A DNA stretch of 64,000 bases from an uncultured Methylocystaceae bacterium. GTDB taxonomy: Bacteria > Pseudomonadota > Alphaproteobacteria > Rhizobiales > Beijerinckiaceae. Positions 57,197-64,000 of this stretch are shown in pieces. Each line of letters begins with the position of its first letter. The first letter of the stretch is position 1. The stretch covers positions 186,001-250,000 of the forward strand of contig CAIQCB010000057.1 of NCBI GenBank assembly GCA_903870245.1, read 5' to 3'. The position numbers and the translations under genes were made by a program. A model generated the notes under the pieces. It searched no databases, was not told the DNA's origin, and saw only the letters and a program-made list of their open reading frames with translations.

Positions 57197-58852
57197 TCAC
57201 TCGGCCGGCAGGGGCGACGCGGCGATATCCTCGGCCGTATCGACTTCCGGCGACGCGATGGTGCGATAGATGTTGTAGACCATGATCAGCGCGCCGATCA
57301 GGAACAACCCGCCGCCTGCGGCGCGGATCAGATATTCGGGATGCAGCGCCTCTGTCGTCTCGATGAAGGAATATTCCAGGAAGCCTTGCGGCGTGTAGGC
57401 CCGCCACATCAAACCCTGCATGATGCCCGCCACCCACATCGCCGAAATGTAGAAGACGATGCCGATCGTCGAGATCCAGAAATGCCAGTTGACGAGCTTC
57501 AGCGAATAGAGCGGACGCCGCCAGACCCAGGGGATCAGGCAATAAAGCGCGCCGAAGGAGACGAAACCCACCCATCCCAACGAACCGGAATGGACATGAC
57601 CGATGCCCCAATCCGTGTAATGCGACAGGGCGTTCACGGCCTTCACGGACATCAGCGGCCCCTCGAAAGTGGACATGCCGTAAAAGGCGACGGAGACGAC
57701 GAGCATTCGCAACACTGGATCGGTGCGCAATTTGTCCCACGCGCCCGAGAGCGTCATGACGCCATTGATCATGCCGCCCCATGAGGGCATCCACAGCACG
57801 ACCGAGAACACCATGCCGAGCGTCTGCGCCCAATCGGGCAGGGCGGTGTAGTGCAGATGGTGCGGGCCGGCCCAGATGTATAGAAAGATCAGCGACCAGA
57901 AATGCACGATCGACAGCCGATAGGAATAGATCGGACGATTGGCGCGTTTCGGGATGAAATAATACATGATCCCGAGGAAGCCGGCGGTCAGGAAGAATCC
58001 CACGGCGTTATGCGCATACCACCACTGGATCATCGCATCCTGCACGCCCGCCCAGACGATCACCGATTGCGAGGAATAGATCGAAACCGGTATCTCGACG
58101 TTATTGCCGAGCACCAGAACCGCGACGGTCACGATAAAGGCAAGAAAGAACCAGTTGGCGACATAGATATGCGGCTCGGCGCGGCGCGCCAGTGTGAACA
58201 GATAGACCAGCAGATAGACGACCCAGACCACCACCAGCCATAAAATCGCATACCATTCCGGCTCGGCGTATTCATGACCGCGCGTCACGCCGAACAGATA
58301 GCCGGTGCCAGCGATGAGGATAAAGAAATTATAGCCGAGCACGACAAACCACGGCGCCAGATCGCCGGCGATGCGCGCGCGGCTGGTGCGTTGCAGAATG
58401 TAGAAGGAACAGGCGAGCAAAACATTGCCGCCAAAGGCGAAGATCACCGCCGAGGTATGCAGCGGGCGCAGGCGGCCGAAATTGATCCATGGCAGATCGA
58501 GGTTGAACTGCGGATAGGCCAACTCCAGCGCCAGATATAGCCCGACCAGAAAACCCGCGACGCCCCAGAACAGCGCCGCCAGGGCGGTGAATTTGACCGG
58601 CCCGAAATTATAATTGGGGCGCTCGTCGATCATGAGCGGCGTCAGCGCTGCCGGACGGCGGCGATAGCGCGTCTGGATCGCGGCGACCGCCGCGACCGAC
58701 CCCAGCGCGAATAATGCGGCATGAAAAGCGTAGATGGCGGTGTAGGCGTGAAACGCGACGAAGGCGCTCGCGAGCGCCAGCAGCGCAAAGATAACGGACA
58801 GCGAGGTCTCGCCGGTGGTCATGCGTTTCGGCGAGAGAGGGGGGCGCTCCAT
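57197..58852 (-). CDS. ccoN: cbb3 oxidase catalytic subunit CcoN/FixN
   Basis: 551 residues from ATG 58852 (GAGGACAAGG upstream), with about 12-14 helices. Heme b, heme b3 and CuB ligands lie in [16 protein letters not shown], the [15 protein letters not shown] block and [17 protein letters not shown]. The conserved Tyr in [12 protein letters not shown] is the cross-linked residue region of C-type oxidases. It is the O2-reducing, proton-pumping core of a high-affinity terminal oxidase. A FixK/FNR-type promoter lies 124-164 bp upstream. Confidence 0.97.
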   Translation of the reverse strand: MERPPLSPKRMTTGETSLSVIFALLALASAFVAFHAYTAIYAFHAALFALGSVAAVAAIQTRYRRRPAALTPLMIDERPNYNFGPVKFTALAALFWGVAGFLVGLYLALELAYPQFNLDLPWINFGRLRPLHTSAVIFAFGGNVLLACSFYILQRTSRARIAGDLAPWFVVLGYNFFILIAGTGYLFGVTRGHEYAEPEWYAILWLVVVWVVYLLVYLFTLARRAEPHIYVANWFFLAFIVTVAVLVLGNNVEIPVSIYSSQSVIVWAGVQDAMIQWWYAHNAVGFFLTAGFLGIMYYFIPKRANRPIYSYRLSIVHFWSLIFLYIWAGPHHLHYTALPDWAQTLGMVFSVVLWMPSWGGMINGVMTLSGAWDKLRTDPVLRMLVVSVAFYGMSTFEGPLMSVKAVNALSHYTDWGIGHVHSGSLGWVGFVSFGALYCLIPWVWRRPLYSLKLVNWHFWISTIGIVFYISAMWVAGIMQGLMWRAYTPQGFLEYSFIETTEALHPEYLIRAAGGGLFLIGALIMVYNIYRTIASPEVDTAEDIAASPLPAE

Positions 58853-58975
58853 AGACCTTGTCCTCGGGTTTTTCGTATTCGGGCGCGGGGCCCGCGGCGG
58901 AAAGATTTCGCGTGCGGCCGATACGCGCCGGACCGGCGGGGAGCCGATGGGAGAGGCGTCGGGATCGCGACGTAA

Positions 58976-58981
58976 CTTGTA
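58976..58981 (-). promoter_or_regulatory. candidate -10 element of the ccoN promoter
   Basis: Read on the minus strand this is TACAAG. It sits at the spacing expected when an FNR/FixK dimer is centred at about -41.5 and replaces the -35. Transcription would start near 58969, giving a ~115-nt leader before ccoN. Confidence 0.5.
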
Positions 58982-59002
58982 CACCGCAAAAACTTCGGAC
59001 AG

Positions 59003-59016
59003 TTGACAGACGTCAA
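59003..59016 (-). promoter_or_regulatory. FixK/FNR box of the cco cluster
   Basis: TTGAC-AGAC-GTCAA is a perfect inverted repeat with a 4-base spacer, matching the FNR/FixK consensus TTGAT-N4-ATCAA with C/G in place of the inner T/A. Its centre is 31 bp from a TACAAG -10 element (58976-58981), the class II activator geometry. It lies 151 bp before the ccoN ATG. Confidence 0.8.
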
Positions 59017-59423
59017 GGATTGGGCAGGGTGACGCTGACCGCGCATTTTTGACGCAGCCGCTTGTCTTGCATGCAGTATAAGCCCCCGTTGAGATTGGGT
59101 TTTTCCCGTCGGCGTCGGATTACGGGGGCGACCCGCGCGACGGTTTTGGCCGGCTGTCGCGCGGTTATGTCGCGGCGCAACATGGGCGCGCTTCTCCTCC
59201 CCGGCGGCGCGGCATCGGCCCGGGCAAGATGCGGCTTCGACCCGGACAAGACGCGGCATCGGCCCGGGCAAGCGGGCGTTGTTTTTGGGGCCCCATGAAC
59301 CGCGCGAAGCGCGCGGCGTCTGGCGGCTTCCCGGGCGCGCGCCGCCGGGCGGTGGGGGCGGCGGCGACGACGCCCCTGCCTTTGGACTGAAATCCAGATA
59401 TTTCAATTTTTTAAAAATAAGGG
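59017..59423. other. intergenic region between the cco promoter and tRNA-fMet
   Basis: About 400 bp without a gene I can support. Long frames here are shadows in very GC-rich DNA. It holds the triple 22-bp repeat at 59209-59274. Confidence 0.55.
59209..59274. repeat. three tandem 22-bp units
   Basis: Three units of 22 bp follow one another without spacer. Each has the form GCGGC-t/a-TCG-CCCGG-CAAG with two to four differences; units 1 and 3 are almost identical. It is probably replication slippage in GC-rich DNA, and is too short and continuous to be a CRISPR. Confidence 0.75.
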
Positions 59424-59452
59424 TTGCGTTCCTGAAACGCGGCGCATAAAAG
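59424..59452 (+). promoter_or_regulatory. sigma70-type promoter of tRNA-fMet
   Basis: A -35 TTGCGT (59424-59429), a 17-bp spacer and a -10 TAAAAG (59447-59452). The tRNA starts 15 bp after the -10, a normal distance. The AT-rich upstream tract 59398-59420 could act as an UP-element. Confidence 0.55.
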
Positions 59453-59467
59453 CCAAGTTCACATTGG

Positions 59468-59544
<77 letters not shown>

Positions 59545-59877
59545 ATATCTCCCAAAAAAACAAATAGTTGCGATTTGACCCTGCTTTCTGGCAGCAGGGC
59601 GTTGACGTTTGCAGGAAGCATACAGGAAGCAAAAGAGCGTGAAATTCGGCGTGAGGGCGAGAAGCTCGGGGCGCGAGGGTGGGAGGCTAATTTAGCATAC
59701 AAACATGCAGATAAACGCCGATTACAGGCGCCAAAAAGTTAATCGGTTAAGTCATTAGAAAGATGGCTAGTCTCGAACCTGGTGAGCGCTCATGAATGCA
59801 TAGTTGAGGTGCCAAATTGTTCTAAGGTTTTAACCACATTATTTTGTTAACTCTGAAGGCGAGCCTACTTAATTTAA
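59545..59877. other. AT-shifted intergenic region after tRNA-fMet
   Basis: 333 bp with no gene I can support. It contains a CCCTGCT...AGCAGGG hairpin (59579-59599) without a T-run. A 9-base direct repeat, CAGGAAGCA (59612-59620 and 59623-59631), resembles recombinase arm-type spacing. Base composition drops toward AT along this stretch, marking the edge of the accessory patch. Confidence 0.5.
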
Positions 59878-61110
59878 TCATAAATTTCCTAGCGCGAGTC
59901 TTTGAGTTATTGCGCGATCGATCAATTGCCTTACGATAGTGCTCCCCCCAGTGATTTTCACTCGGCTCATAAATGTTACAGGTCCAAGTTGAGCAAATAG
60001 TTTTCCAAAAACTTCGTCGGCAAAACTACTGCTGATTAGAGCAACTTCATCAAGGTTAATTTCTATTTGGTTTGGTGAAGCATTCAGTAGGTTTTCAATC
60101 TTGATCCTAACTGGTTTTGCAACATCTCTTGATCCAAATGAATGTGATTCATCTTTGAGTTTAATTGTGGCCCCACCTTCTTCTACAAGTCTGTCCACGT
60201 AGGAATAACCGGGAGTATATTTCTCTCCACGAAAAGAGAGTGCTTCCGCTAAAATATCTGGTTCAGCAGTAATTATGCCACATACAATCGCCGAACCGGC
60301 ATATGGAATCTGCGGTTGTTTTACATGAAGGCCATTCCTTTCCGTATAGATTAGCATTGCGTAATTTGAGTAAATAGAGAAATATCCTTTAGATAACTTT
60401 GCTAGACGGAATGAACCAAAGAGACCGTTTCCCATATTTGTTTTCTTATTTCGAGTGACACCCTCGCGTATTGCATCTTGCAAAGCAGCAACGTCACTCG
60501 TCAAATTTGGATGTGCTTCTCTTAATGTTTTAGGAATTCCTAAGCCTGTATCACAGACAACAAATTCTACAATATTGGATTTGCTCTTTGTGGTTAGTTG
60601 TACAATTCCACCATGTGGTGTATCTGCATGATTTAAAACATTATCAGTTATCTCATTCACCGCCCATTCCAGCGCGGCTAGCTGGTTCCGTGAGAAACCT
60701 TCCAAAGAACTGAGCAAAGTGTTTACAACTTGGTCTACTGCCTGAAAGTGGCTTTCAGCATCATTATAACATACAGCTGGAATATGCATTGAAGAGACAT
60801 ATTCTGATGGGCCAAAAGTTCTTGGATCTATGAGATATGCCCAGTTTGAATTTTGAAATAGACGTGAAAATTTACGATCGGATGGCAAATCTAATAATGT
60901 ATCCACGCCATCATAAATCAAAGCTCTACAGCGTGCTGCAAATGGAAGTAAATCAGATGCGTACCCTCTTTCGAGTTCGCTGAGATCAATATTTATAGTT
61001 TTGTAACCCTTGGACTTCAAATTATAAAGCGCGGCATTCGCTCTTTGCAGAGTGTCTCTATCAAATGATCCTGAAATCTTCAACTTATTCATATCTGTGA
61101 TTAGATTCAT
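59878..61110 (-). CDS. STAS-HATPase-DUF4325 single-chain regulatory protein
   Basis: 410 soluble residues in three parts. Residues ~8-110 look like a STAS domain (KTINIDLSELERGYASDLL). Residues ~120-240 are a GHKL ATPase with N-box E153/N157/N160/H161 (EWAVNEITDNVLNHA), G1 box DTGLGIP (187-193) and G2 box GNGLFG (227-232), close to RsbW-type kinases. Residues ~325-400 match the STAS-like DUF4325 (INLDEVALISSSFADEVFG). No phospho-acceptor His domain is present, so serine-kinase partner switching or nucleotide-driven conformational control is more likely. The codon use is much more AT-rich than the rest of the window. GAGG lies 5 nt before the ATG. An S24 fragment is 26 bp upstream. Confidence 0.75.
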   Translation of the reverse strand: MNLITDMNKLKISGSFDRDTLQRANAALYNLKSKGYKTINIDLSELERGYASDLLPFAARCRALIYDGVDTLLDLPSDRKFSRLFQNSNWAYLIDPRTFGPSEYVSSMHIPAVCYNDAESHFQAVDQVVNTLLSSLEGFSRNQLAALEWAVNEITDNVLNHADTPHGGIVQLTTKSKSNIVEFVVCDTGLGIPKTLREAHPNLTSDVAALQDAIREGVTRNKKTNMGNGLFGSFRLAKLSKGYFSIYSNYAMLIYTERNGLHVKQPQIPYAGSAIVCGIITAEPDILAEALSFRGEKYTPGYSYVDRLVEEGGATIKLKDESHSFGSRDVAKPVRIKIENLLNASPNQIEINLDEVALISSSFADEVFGKLFAQLGPVTFMSRVKITGGSTIVRQLIDRAITQRLALGNL

Positions 61111-61136
61111 TTTAGCCTCGAAACTAAGCTATCGTT

Positions 61137-61418
61137 TTATATCTCCCGAGCTGACCACCTTATGTGCCCGATAATATTCATCTCTTCAATCAACCGCTCG
61201 TAAGGCGCATAGCTATCATTGTCGGAGACGATCTTCACCCTCGGCGGATCGCTGTTGAGGATGTGCTCCAGCCGTTTGGCGACGAGGCCGGAGTCATTCC
61301 CCTCGTCGTCGTGCAGGACAAATATGCCGGGCGGGGAGGGGGGTCGTCTACCGGTATCGACCAGAACGATGTCGCCGTCGATCAGCGTTGGCGTCATGCT
61401 GTCGCCTTCCACATGCAT
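61137..61418 (-). pseudogene. S24-family (LexA/CI-like) peptidase fragment without DNA-binding domain
   Basis: 93 residues forming only the C-terminal peptidase: the nucleophile Ser is in VEGDSMTPTLIDGDIVLVD and the general-base Lys in LVAKRLEHIL. The N-terminal HTH of phage-type repressors is missing. An in-frame TAG lies three codons before the ATG and no Shine-Dalgarno site is visible. The left end of an IS200 remnant starts within 20 bp. It is probably the stump of a repressor gene split by the insertion or by decay. A short stand-alone S24 protein is the alternative. The downstream STAS-HATPase gene may once have been its co-transcribed partner. Confidence 0.65.
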
Positions 61419-61444
61419 GATCTTCTAACCCATAAGCAAAGTTC

Positions 61445-61459
61445 CCCGGCTATGCCGGG
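61445..61459. repeat. left-end hairpin of the IS200 remnant
   Basis: CCCGGC-TAT-GCCGGG, a perfect 6-bp stem with a 3-base loop about 90 bp upstream of the tnpA start, at the place of the left-end structure in IS200 elements. Confidence 0.65.
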
Positions 61460-61546
61460 CTGGCAGTAAACGTTTGACGTTGCGAGCCGTCCGCCGTCGA
61501 GATTTCCGATCGTGCGCCACCACGCACACGATGAGGAAAATCGACG

Positions 61547-61971
61547 ATGGACGAGTATGAGAGCTTAGGTCACACGCGGTGGGACTGCAAATATCACATT
61601 GTGTCTATAACGAAATCTCCCAAAAAAAGCGCTGTTTGGCGATTTACGTCGTCGCCTCAGAGAGGTCTTCAGGAAGCTGGCGCAAGAAGGAGAGTCGGAT
61701 AGAGAAGGGGTGTTTGATGTTCGATCATGTTCACATGATGATCGCGATCCCACCGAAATATGCTGCGTCTGAGTTTGAGTTATATCATGGGCAAGGGCGC
61801 GATCCATTTGGGTTGGATTTATGCGGAGCGTCGACGCAATTTTTGGGACAACAGTTTTGGCTCGTGGATAGTTCGTCTCGACCGTCGGGAGAGATGAGCG
61901 AGTGATCCGGGTATATCCGAAATCAGGAGCTTTAAGACGCAAGGCTGGAGCAGATAAATTTGTGGCGATGA
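61547..61971 (+). pseudogene. tnpA: IS200-type tnpA remnant with several frameshifts
   Basis: Pieces in different frames give a recognisable Y1 transposase: DEYESLGHTRWDCKYHIV, then LFGDLRRRLREVFRKLAQE after one shift, then the HUH motif in LMFDHVHMMIAIPPKYA after another. STVGRDERVI and DARLEQINLWR follow. At least three frameshifts and two in-frame stops separate them. The catalytic Tyr region is broken, so the element cannot move on its own. Confidence 0.85.
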
Positions 61972-62029
61972 TGCTATGAGGCCGCCCGCTGGCGGCCATC
62001 TAAAAACCGGGGCCGGCTTAGGTCCCCAT

Positions 62030-62046
62030 AGCCGCTTTGAGCGGCT
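62030..62046. repeat. right-end hairpin of the IS200 remnant
   Basis: AGCCGCT-TTG-AGCGGCT, a perfect 7-bp stem with a 3-base loop 58 bp after the tnpA remnant. A further stem, GCCGCC-CGCT-GGCGGC (61981-61996), lies just after tnpA. Confidence 0.65.
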
Positions 62047-62050
62047 CGTG

Positions 62051-62465
62051 TTCTGAAGCCCTCGTCTCTGCCATGGGATACTTGCTTATTAGAGCACGCC
62101 GGGCTTGCGATCGCTATAATCATAAGCTGAAGCATATCGGCAAGTATTTACTACCACGACAAACAGATGATGTCGCAGTACGGTGAGCTGTGCATCTATG
62201 TCATATCATAATGATTAATTGAGATTACGCTTCTCAGTGAATAGGGCGGCGACAAAAGGGCTCGGTAGAAATCAAGCTTGTGCTTGACTAAAACTCTTCG
62301 CGCCTAACGATTAACTAAAGCATGTCCTTAAGAAAACGCCCTAACAAATCTTAGGGAAAATTAACAATTTTGGTTAATCCTTACTATAAGTATCAGCACG
62401 CTGAGTTCTTGAAACGATTCGTTGGGCGGCTTGCTCAACATCAAGTCGAAAGCTAAGTTATCATT
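62051..62465. other. AT-rich intergenic region before the glycosyltransferase gene
   Basis: About 415 bp with no gene I can support on either strand. I looked on the minus strand for the missing HTH half of the S24 protein and did not find it. The right part carries the candidate promoter at 62361-62390. Confidence 0.5.
62361..62390 (+). promoter_or_regulatory. candidate promoter of the GlfT2-like gene
   Basis: A -35 TTAACA (62361-62366), an 18-bp spacer and a -10 TATAAG (62385-62390) in an AT-rich stretch. It leaves a ~70-nt leader before ATG 62466. Confidence 0.4.
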
Positions 62466-64000
62466 ATGCGCTCAAATTCGGCTCGAAGTTTTTTTACGGC
62501 TGAGAAATTTGGCGGCGTCCGTAAAGCGCCATCCAGTCCTCATAACGCAGGTCAATCTCACGTGTCGGTATTAACCGACGATGCGACGGATGCATCGGAC
62601 CTGGAACCCGAAACCCAAAATCGGCTGCAGGCAATTTTATTTGATTCGGAGGTTTTCGATTCAGCGCTGTATTATCAGGCGCGCTCGCGTTCCGGGGTTC
62701 CTCTCGGCAGGCTGCCCGCTGATGAAGAAGGGCTGCATGTCCCCGCCAGGGCCGAAGTGACGTTCAACAGCCTGCTCAATGCGTTTTTCGAACGCAACTG
62801 GACCTCGCACACGCCCATCAAAAGAATCTCCTGCGTGCTGGAAACATCGGGGCCTGCGACGCTGACACTGCACCGGACGGGTCATTCGGCCTATCCGGTC
62901 GAAAGTCGCGCGGTTTCCGGCGCGCGAACTGTCACGACATTCGATATCGATCTCGATATGCCCACGCCACGGCAACTGGGCTGTCTATACGTGACAATTA
63001 CGGATGTCGGCGAGAATTTCACGCTTCACAGTGGAGAATGGTCAACGCCGCAGACGCCAGAGCGCGCGGTCGCCCTCGACATTGTTTTCTGCACCTTCAA
63101 CAAGGTTTCCTTTGTCCGCCGCAATCTCCGGTCTCTGGCCGCGATCCACGACTCCGTCCCCGAAATCCGCCGCATTCATGTCATCGATCAGGGCAGCGAC
63201 AGCGTCGCCGCCGCCATCGACGACGATCCTCTCCTAGACTCGCTTCGCCGCTCAGGCGTCCTCAGAATTGTTGAGCAGGAGAATCTTGGCGGAGCCGGCG
63301 GCTTCACGCGCGGCGTCATGGAGTCGCTCTCAGCCGGGGAGACTACAAATGTGCTCCTTCTTGACGACGACATCGTCATTGAGCCTCGCATTCTTCAGCG
63401 TCTTGTCGCCCTGATCGGACATTCGCGCGACAATCCGATCATTGGCGGTCATATGCTCGATCTCTATCGCCCTACACGGGCGGTAGCCTGCGCCGAGATG
63501 TTCGATCTTGAAAACGGCGGCTGTCAGCGTCTTCCGCCATTCGATTTTGATTGCCGGCATCCGGAGAATCTCGTTCACATGTGCGAGATCTCCCAGCCGA
63601 CTTATAACGCCTGGTGGTTCTGCTGCTTTCCGCGCGAGATTTTCGAGCGGCGCGGCCTGCCCATGCCGTTCTTTATCCGCACGGACGACGCCGAATTCGG
63701 CGTTCGCGCGACCCTCGCAGGCGAAAAGCTGATCCAGCTGCCGGGGATTTTTGTCTGGCACAAGCCTTTCGACGCCAAGCAGATCGCCTGGATGTCCTAT
63801 TACTCGCTGCGCAACGATCTCATTCTCTGTAACATCGCCGCCCCGCAGGCGCGTCAGCTCGATAAACGCTACCGCTATCATTTCTGGAACGCTATCAAGG
63901 CCTTCCGGTATGACGAGGCGCTCGCAACATGTCTCGCAATCGAGCACTACCTGCAGGGTCCGGAAAAACTCTTCGAGGGGCTTCCGGAGCGCCACAAGGG
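62466..64000 (+). CDS. GlfT2-like galactofuranosyltransferase, cut by window edge
   Basis: The frame is open from ATG 62466 to the window end (511 complete codons). Residues ~60-195 form an N-terminal beta-sandwich like that of GlfT2 (DSALYYQARSRSGVPL). A GT-A domain starts near residue 200 (ALDIVFCTFNKVSFVRRNL). The metal-binding motif is LLLDDDIVIEP, with NLGGAGGFTRGVMESL before it. The catalytic-base region is RTDDAEFGVRATLAGEKL, and the conserved IFVWHKPF follows. GlfT2-type enzymes polymerise galactofuranose in actinobacterial cell walls. Alphaproteobacterial relatives probably act on surface polysaccharide. The C-terminal helical part is missing at the edge. Confidence 0.85.
   Translation, partial: MRSNSARSFFTAEKFGGVRKAPSSPHNAGQSHVSVLTDDATDASDLEPETQNRLQAILFDSEVFDSALYYQARSRSGVPLGRLPADEEGLHVPARAEVTFNSLLNAFFERNWTSHTPIKRISCVLETSGPATLTLHRTGHSAYPVESRAVSGARTVTTFDIDLDMPTPRQLGCLYVTITDVGENFTLHSGEWSTPQTPERAVALDIVFCTFNKVSFVRRNLRSLAAIHDSVPEIRRIHVIDQGSDSVAAAIDDDPLLDSLRRSGVLRIVEQENLGGAGGFTRGVMESLSAGETTNVLLLDDDIVIEPRILQRLVALIGHSRDNPIIGGHMLDLYRPTRAVACAEMFDLENGGCQRLPPFDFDCRHPENLVHMCEISQPTYNAWWFCCFPREIFERRGLPMPFFIRTDDAEFGVRATLAGEKLIQLPGIFVWHKPFDAKQIAWMSYYSLRNDLILCNIAAPQARQLDKRYRYHFWNAIKAFRYDEALATCLAIEHYLQGPEKLFEGLPERHK

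Larger units (their letters stand above)
61437..62050 (+). mobile_element. decayed IS200/IS605-family element
   Basis: The element has a broken tnpA (61547-61971) framed by subterminal hairpins at 61445-61459 and 62030-62046, the ends recognised by Y1 transposases. No tnpB is present, so it is of the IS200 type. Ends are approximate because IS200 elements lack terminal inverted repeats and target duplications. Confidence 0.75.

Noticed and set aside
59209-59274. CRISPR array
   Set aside because: The 22-bp units are contiguous with no unique spacers and there are no cas genes.
61437-62050. Active IS200 or an IS605 element with tnpB
   Set aside because: tnpA needs several frameshifts and has in-frame stops, and no tnpB sequence is present.
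62051-62465. Missing HTH half of the S24 repressor beyond the IS remnant
   Set aside because: All minus-strand frames contain early stops and no HTH-like pattern.

Overview
The window is a GC-rich chromosomal segment of an alphaproteobacterium, most likely of the order Hyphomicrobiales (Rhizobiales). The supporting evidence is the tsaB-rimI-miaB-phoH-ybeY-corC-lnt-praR-metK-trmB order, a CckA hybrid kinase, a DUF2865 secreted protein, a FliO-like gene beside dksA, and a complete cbb3 oxidase cluster with a FixK/FNR-type site. Overall style resembles Beijerinckiaceae/Methylocystaceae, but I cannot name a genus from the sequence.

Layout. 1-11.4 kb: a minus-strand housekeeping block for tRNA modification, lipoprotein acylation, ribosome maturation, SAM synthesis and Fe-S maturation (trmB, metK, praR-like, lnt, corC-like, ybeY, phoH, miaB, rimI, tsaB, nfu, trmJ). 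11.5-12.8 kb: an NADP-isocitrate dehydrogenase gene with an in-frame TAA in an otherwise intact frame. 12.9-22.8 kb: dksA, a FliO-like membrane protein, cckA, DUF2865, creA, cysS, alr, maf, infA. A TTAA-N7-TTAA CtrA-type box lies between the FliO-like gene and cckA. 23-34.5 kb: uvrB, an unrecognised 590-residue protein, an Atm1-type ABC exporter, a LOG phosphoribohydrolase, cimA and GNAT acetyltransferases. 34.6-41.5 kb: an accessory metabolic locus in which two circularly permuted class III CoA-transferases flank an OprB-type porin, followed by an MFS permease. 41.6-44 kb: a ZnuD-like TonB receptor with a Zur-like operator at its promoter. 44.2-49.4 kb: sdhCDAB, a small secreted protein and asd with a clear terminator. 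49.6-59 kb: ccoNOQP-ccoGHIS, ending in a translationally coupled MFS gene that carries the MxxxM and HxxxM motifs of the CcoA copper importer. A class II FNR/FixK promoter precedes ccoN.

59.4-62.4 kb: an initiator tRNA-Met is followed by a visibly AT-richer accessory patch. It holds a STAS-HATPase-DUF4325 protein, an S24 peptidase fragment that lacks its DNA-binding half, and a decayed IS200-family element with both terminal hairpins. 62.4-64 kb: a GlfT2-like galactofuranosyltransferase that runs off the right edge.

Functional links. The cco cluster makes the oxidase subunits and its copper supply: CcoA imports Cu, CcoI exports it to the periplasmic side, and CcoG and CcoS act in assembly. 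The praR/metK and cckA regions carry candidate operator sites. The most notable signals are the icd nonsense codon, the ccoS-ccoA fusion of operons, the Zur box at the TonB receptor, the paired permuted CoA-transferases, and the single-chain STAS-kinase-STAS-like switch protein beside the tRNA.
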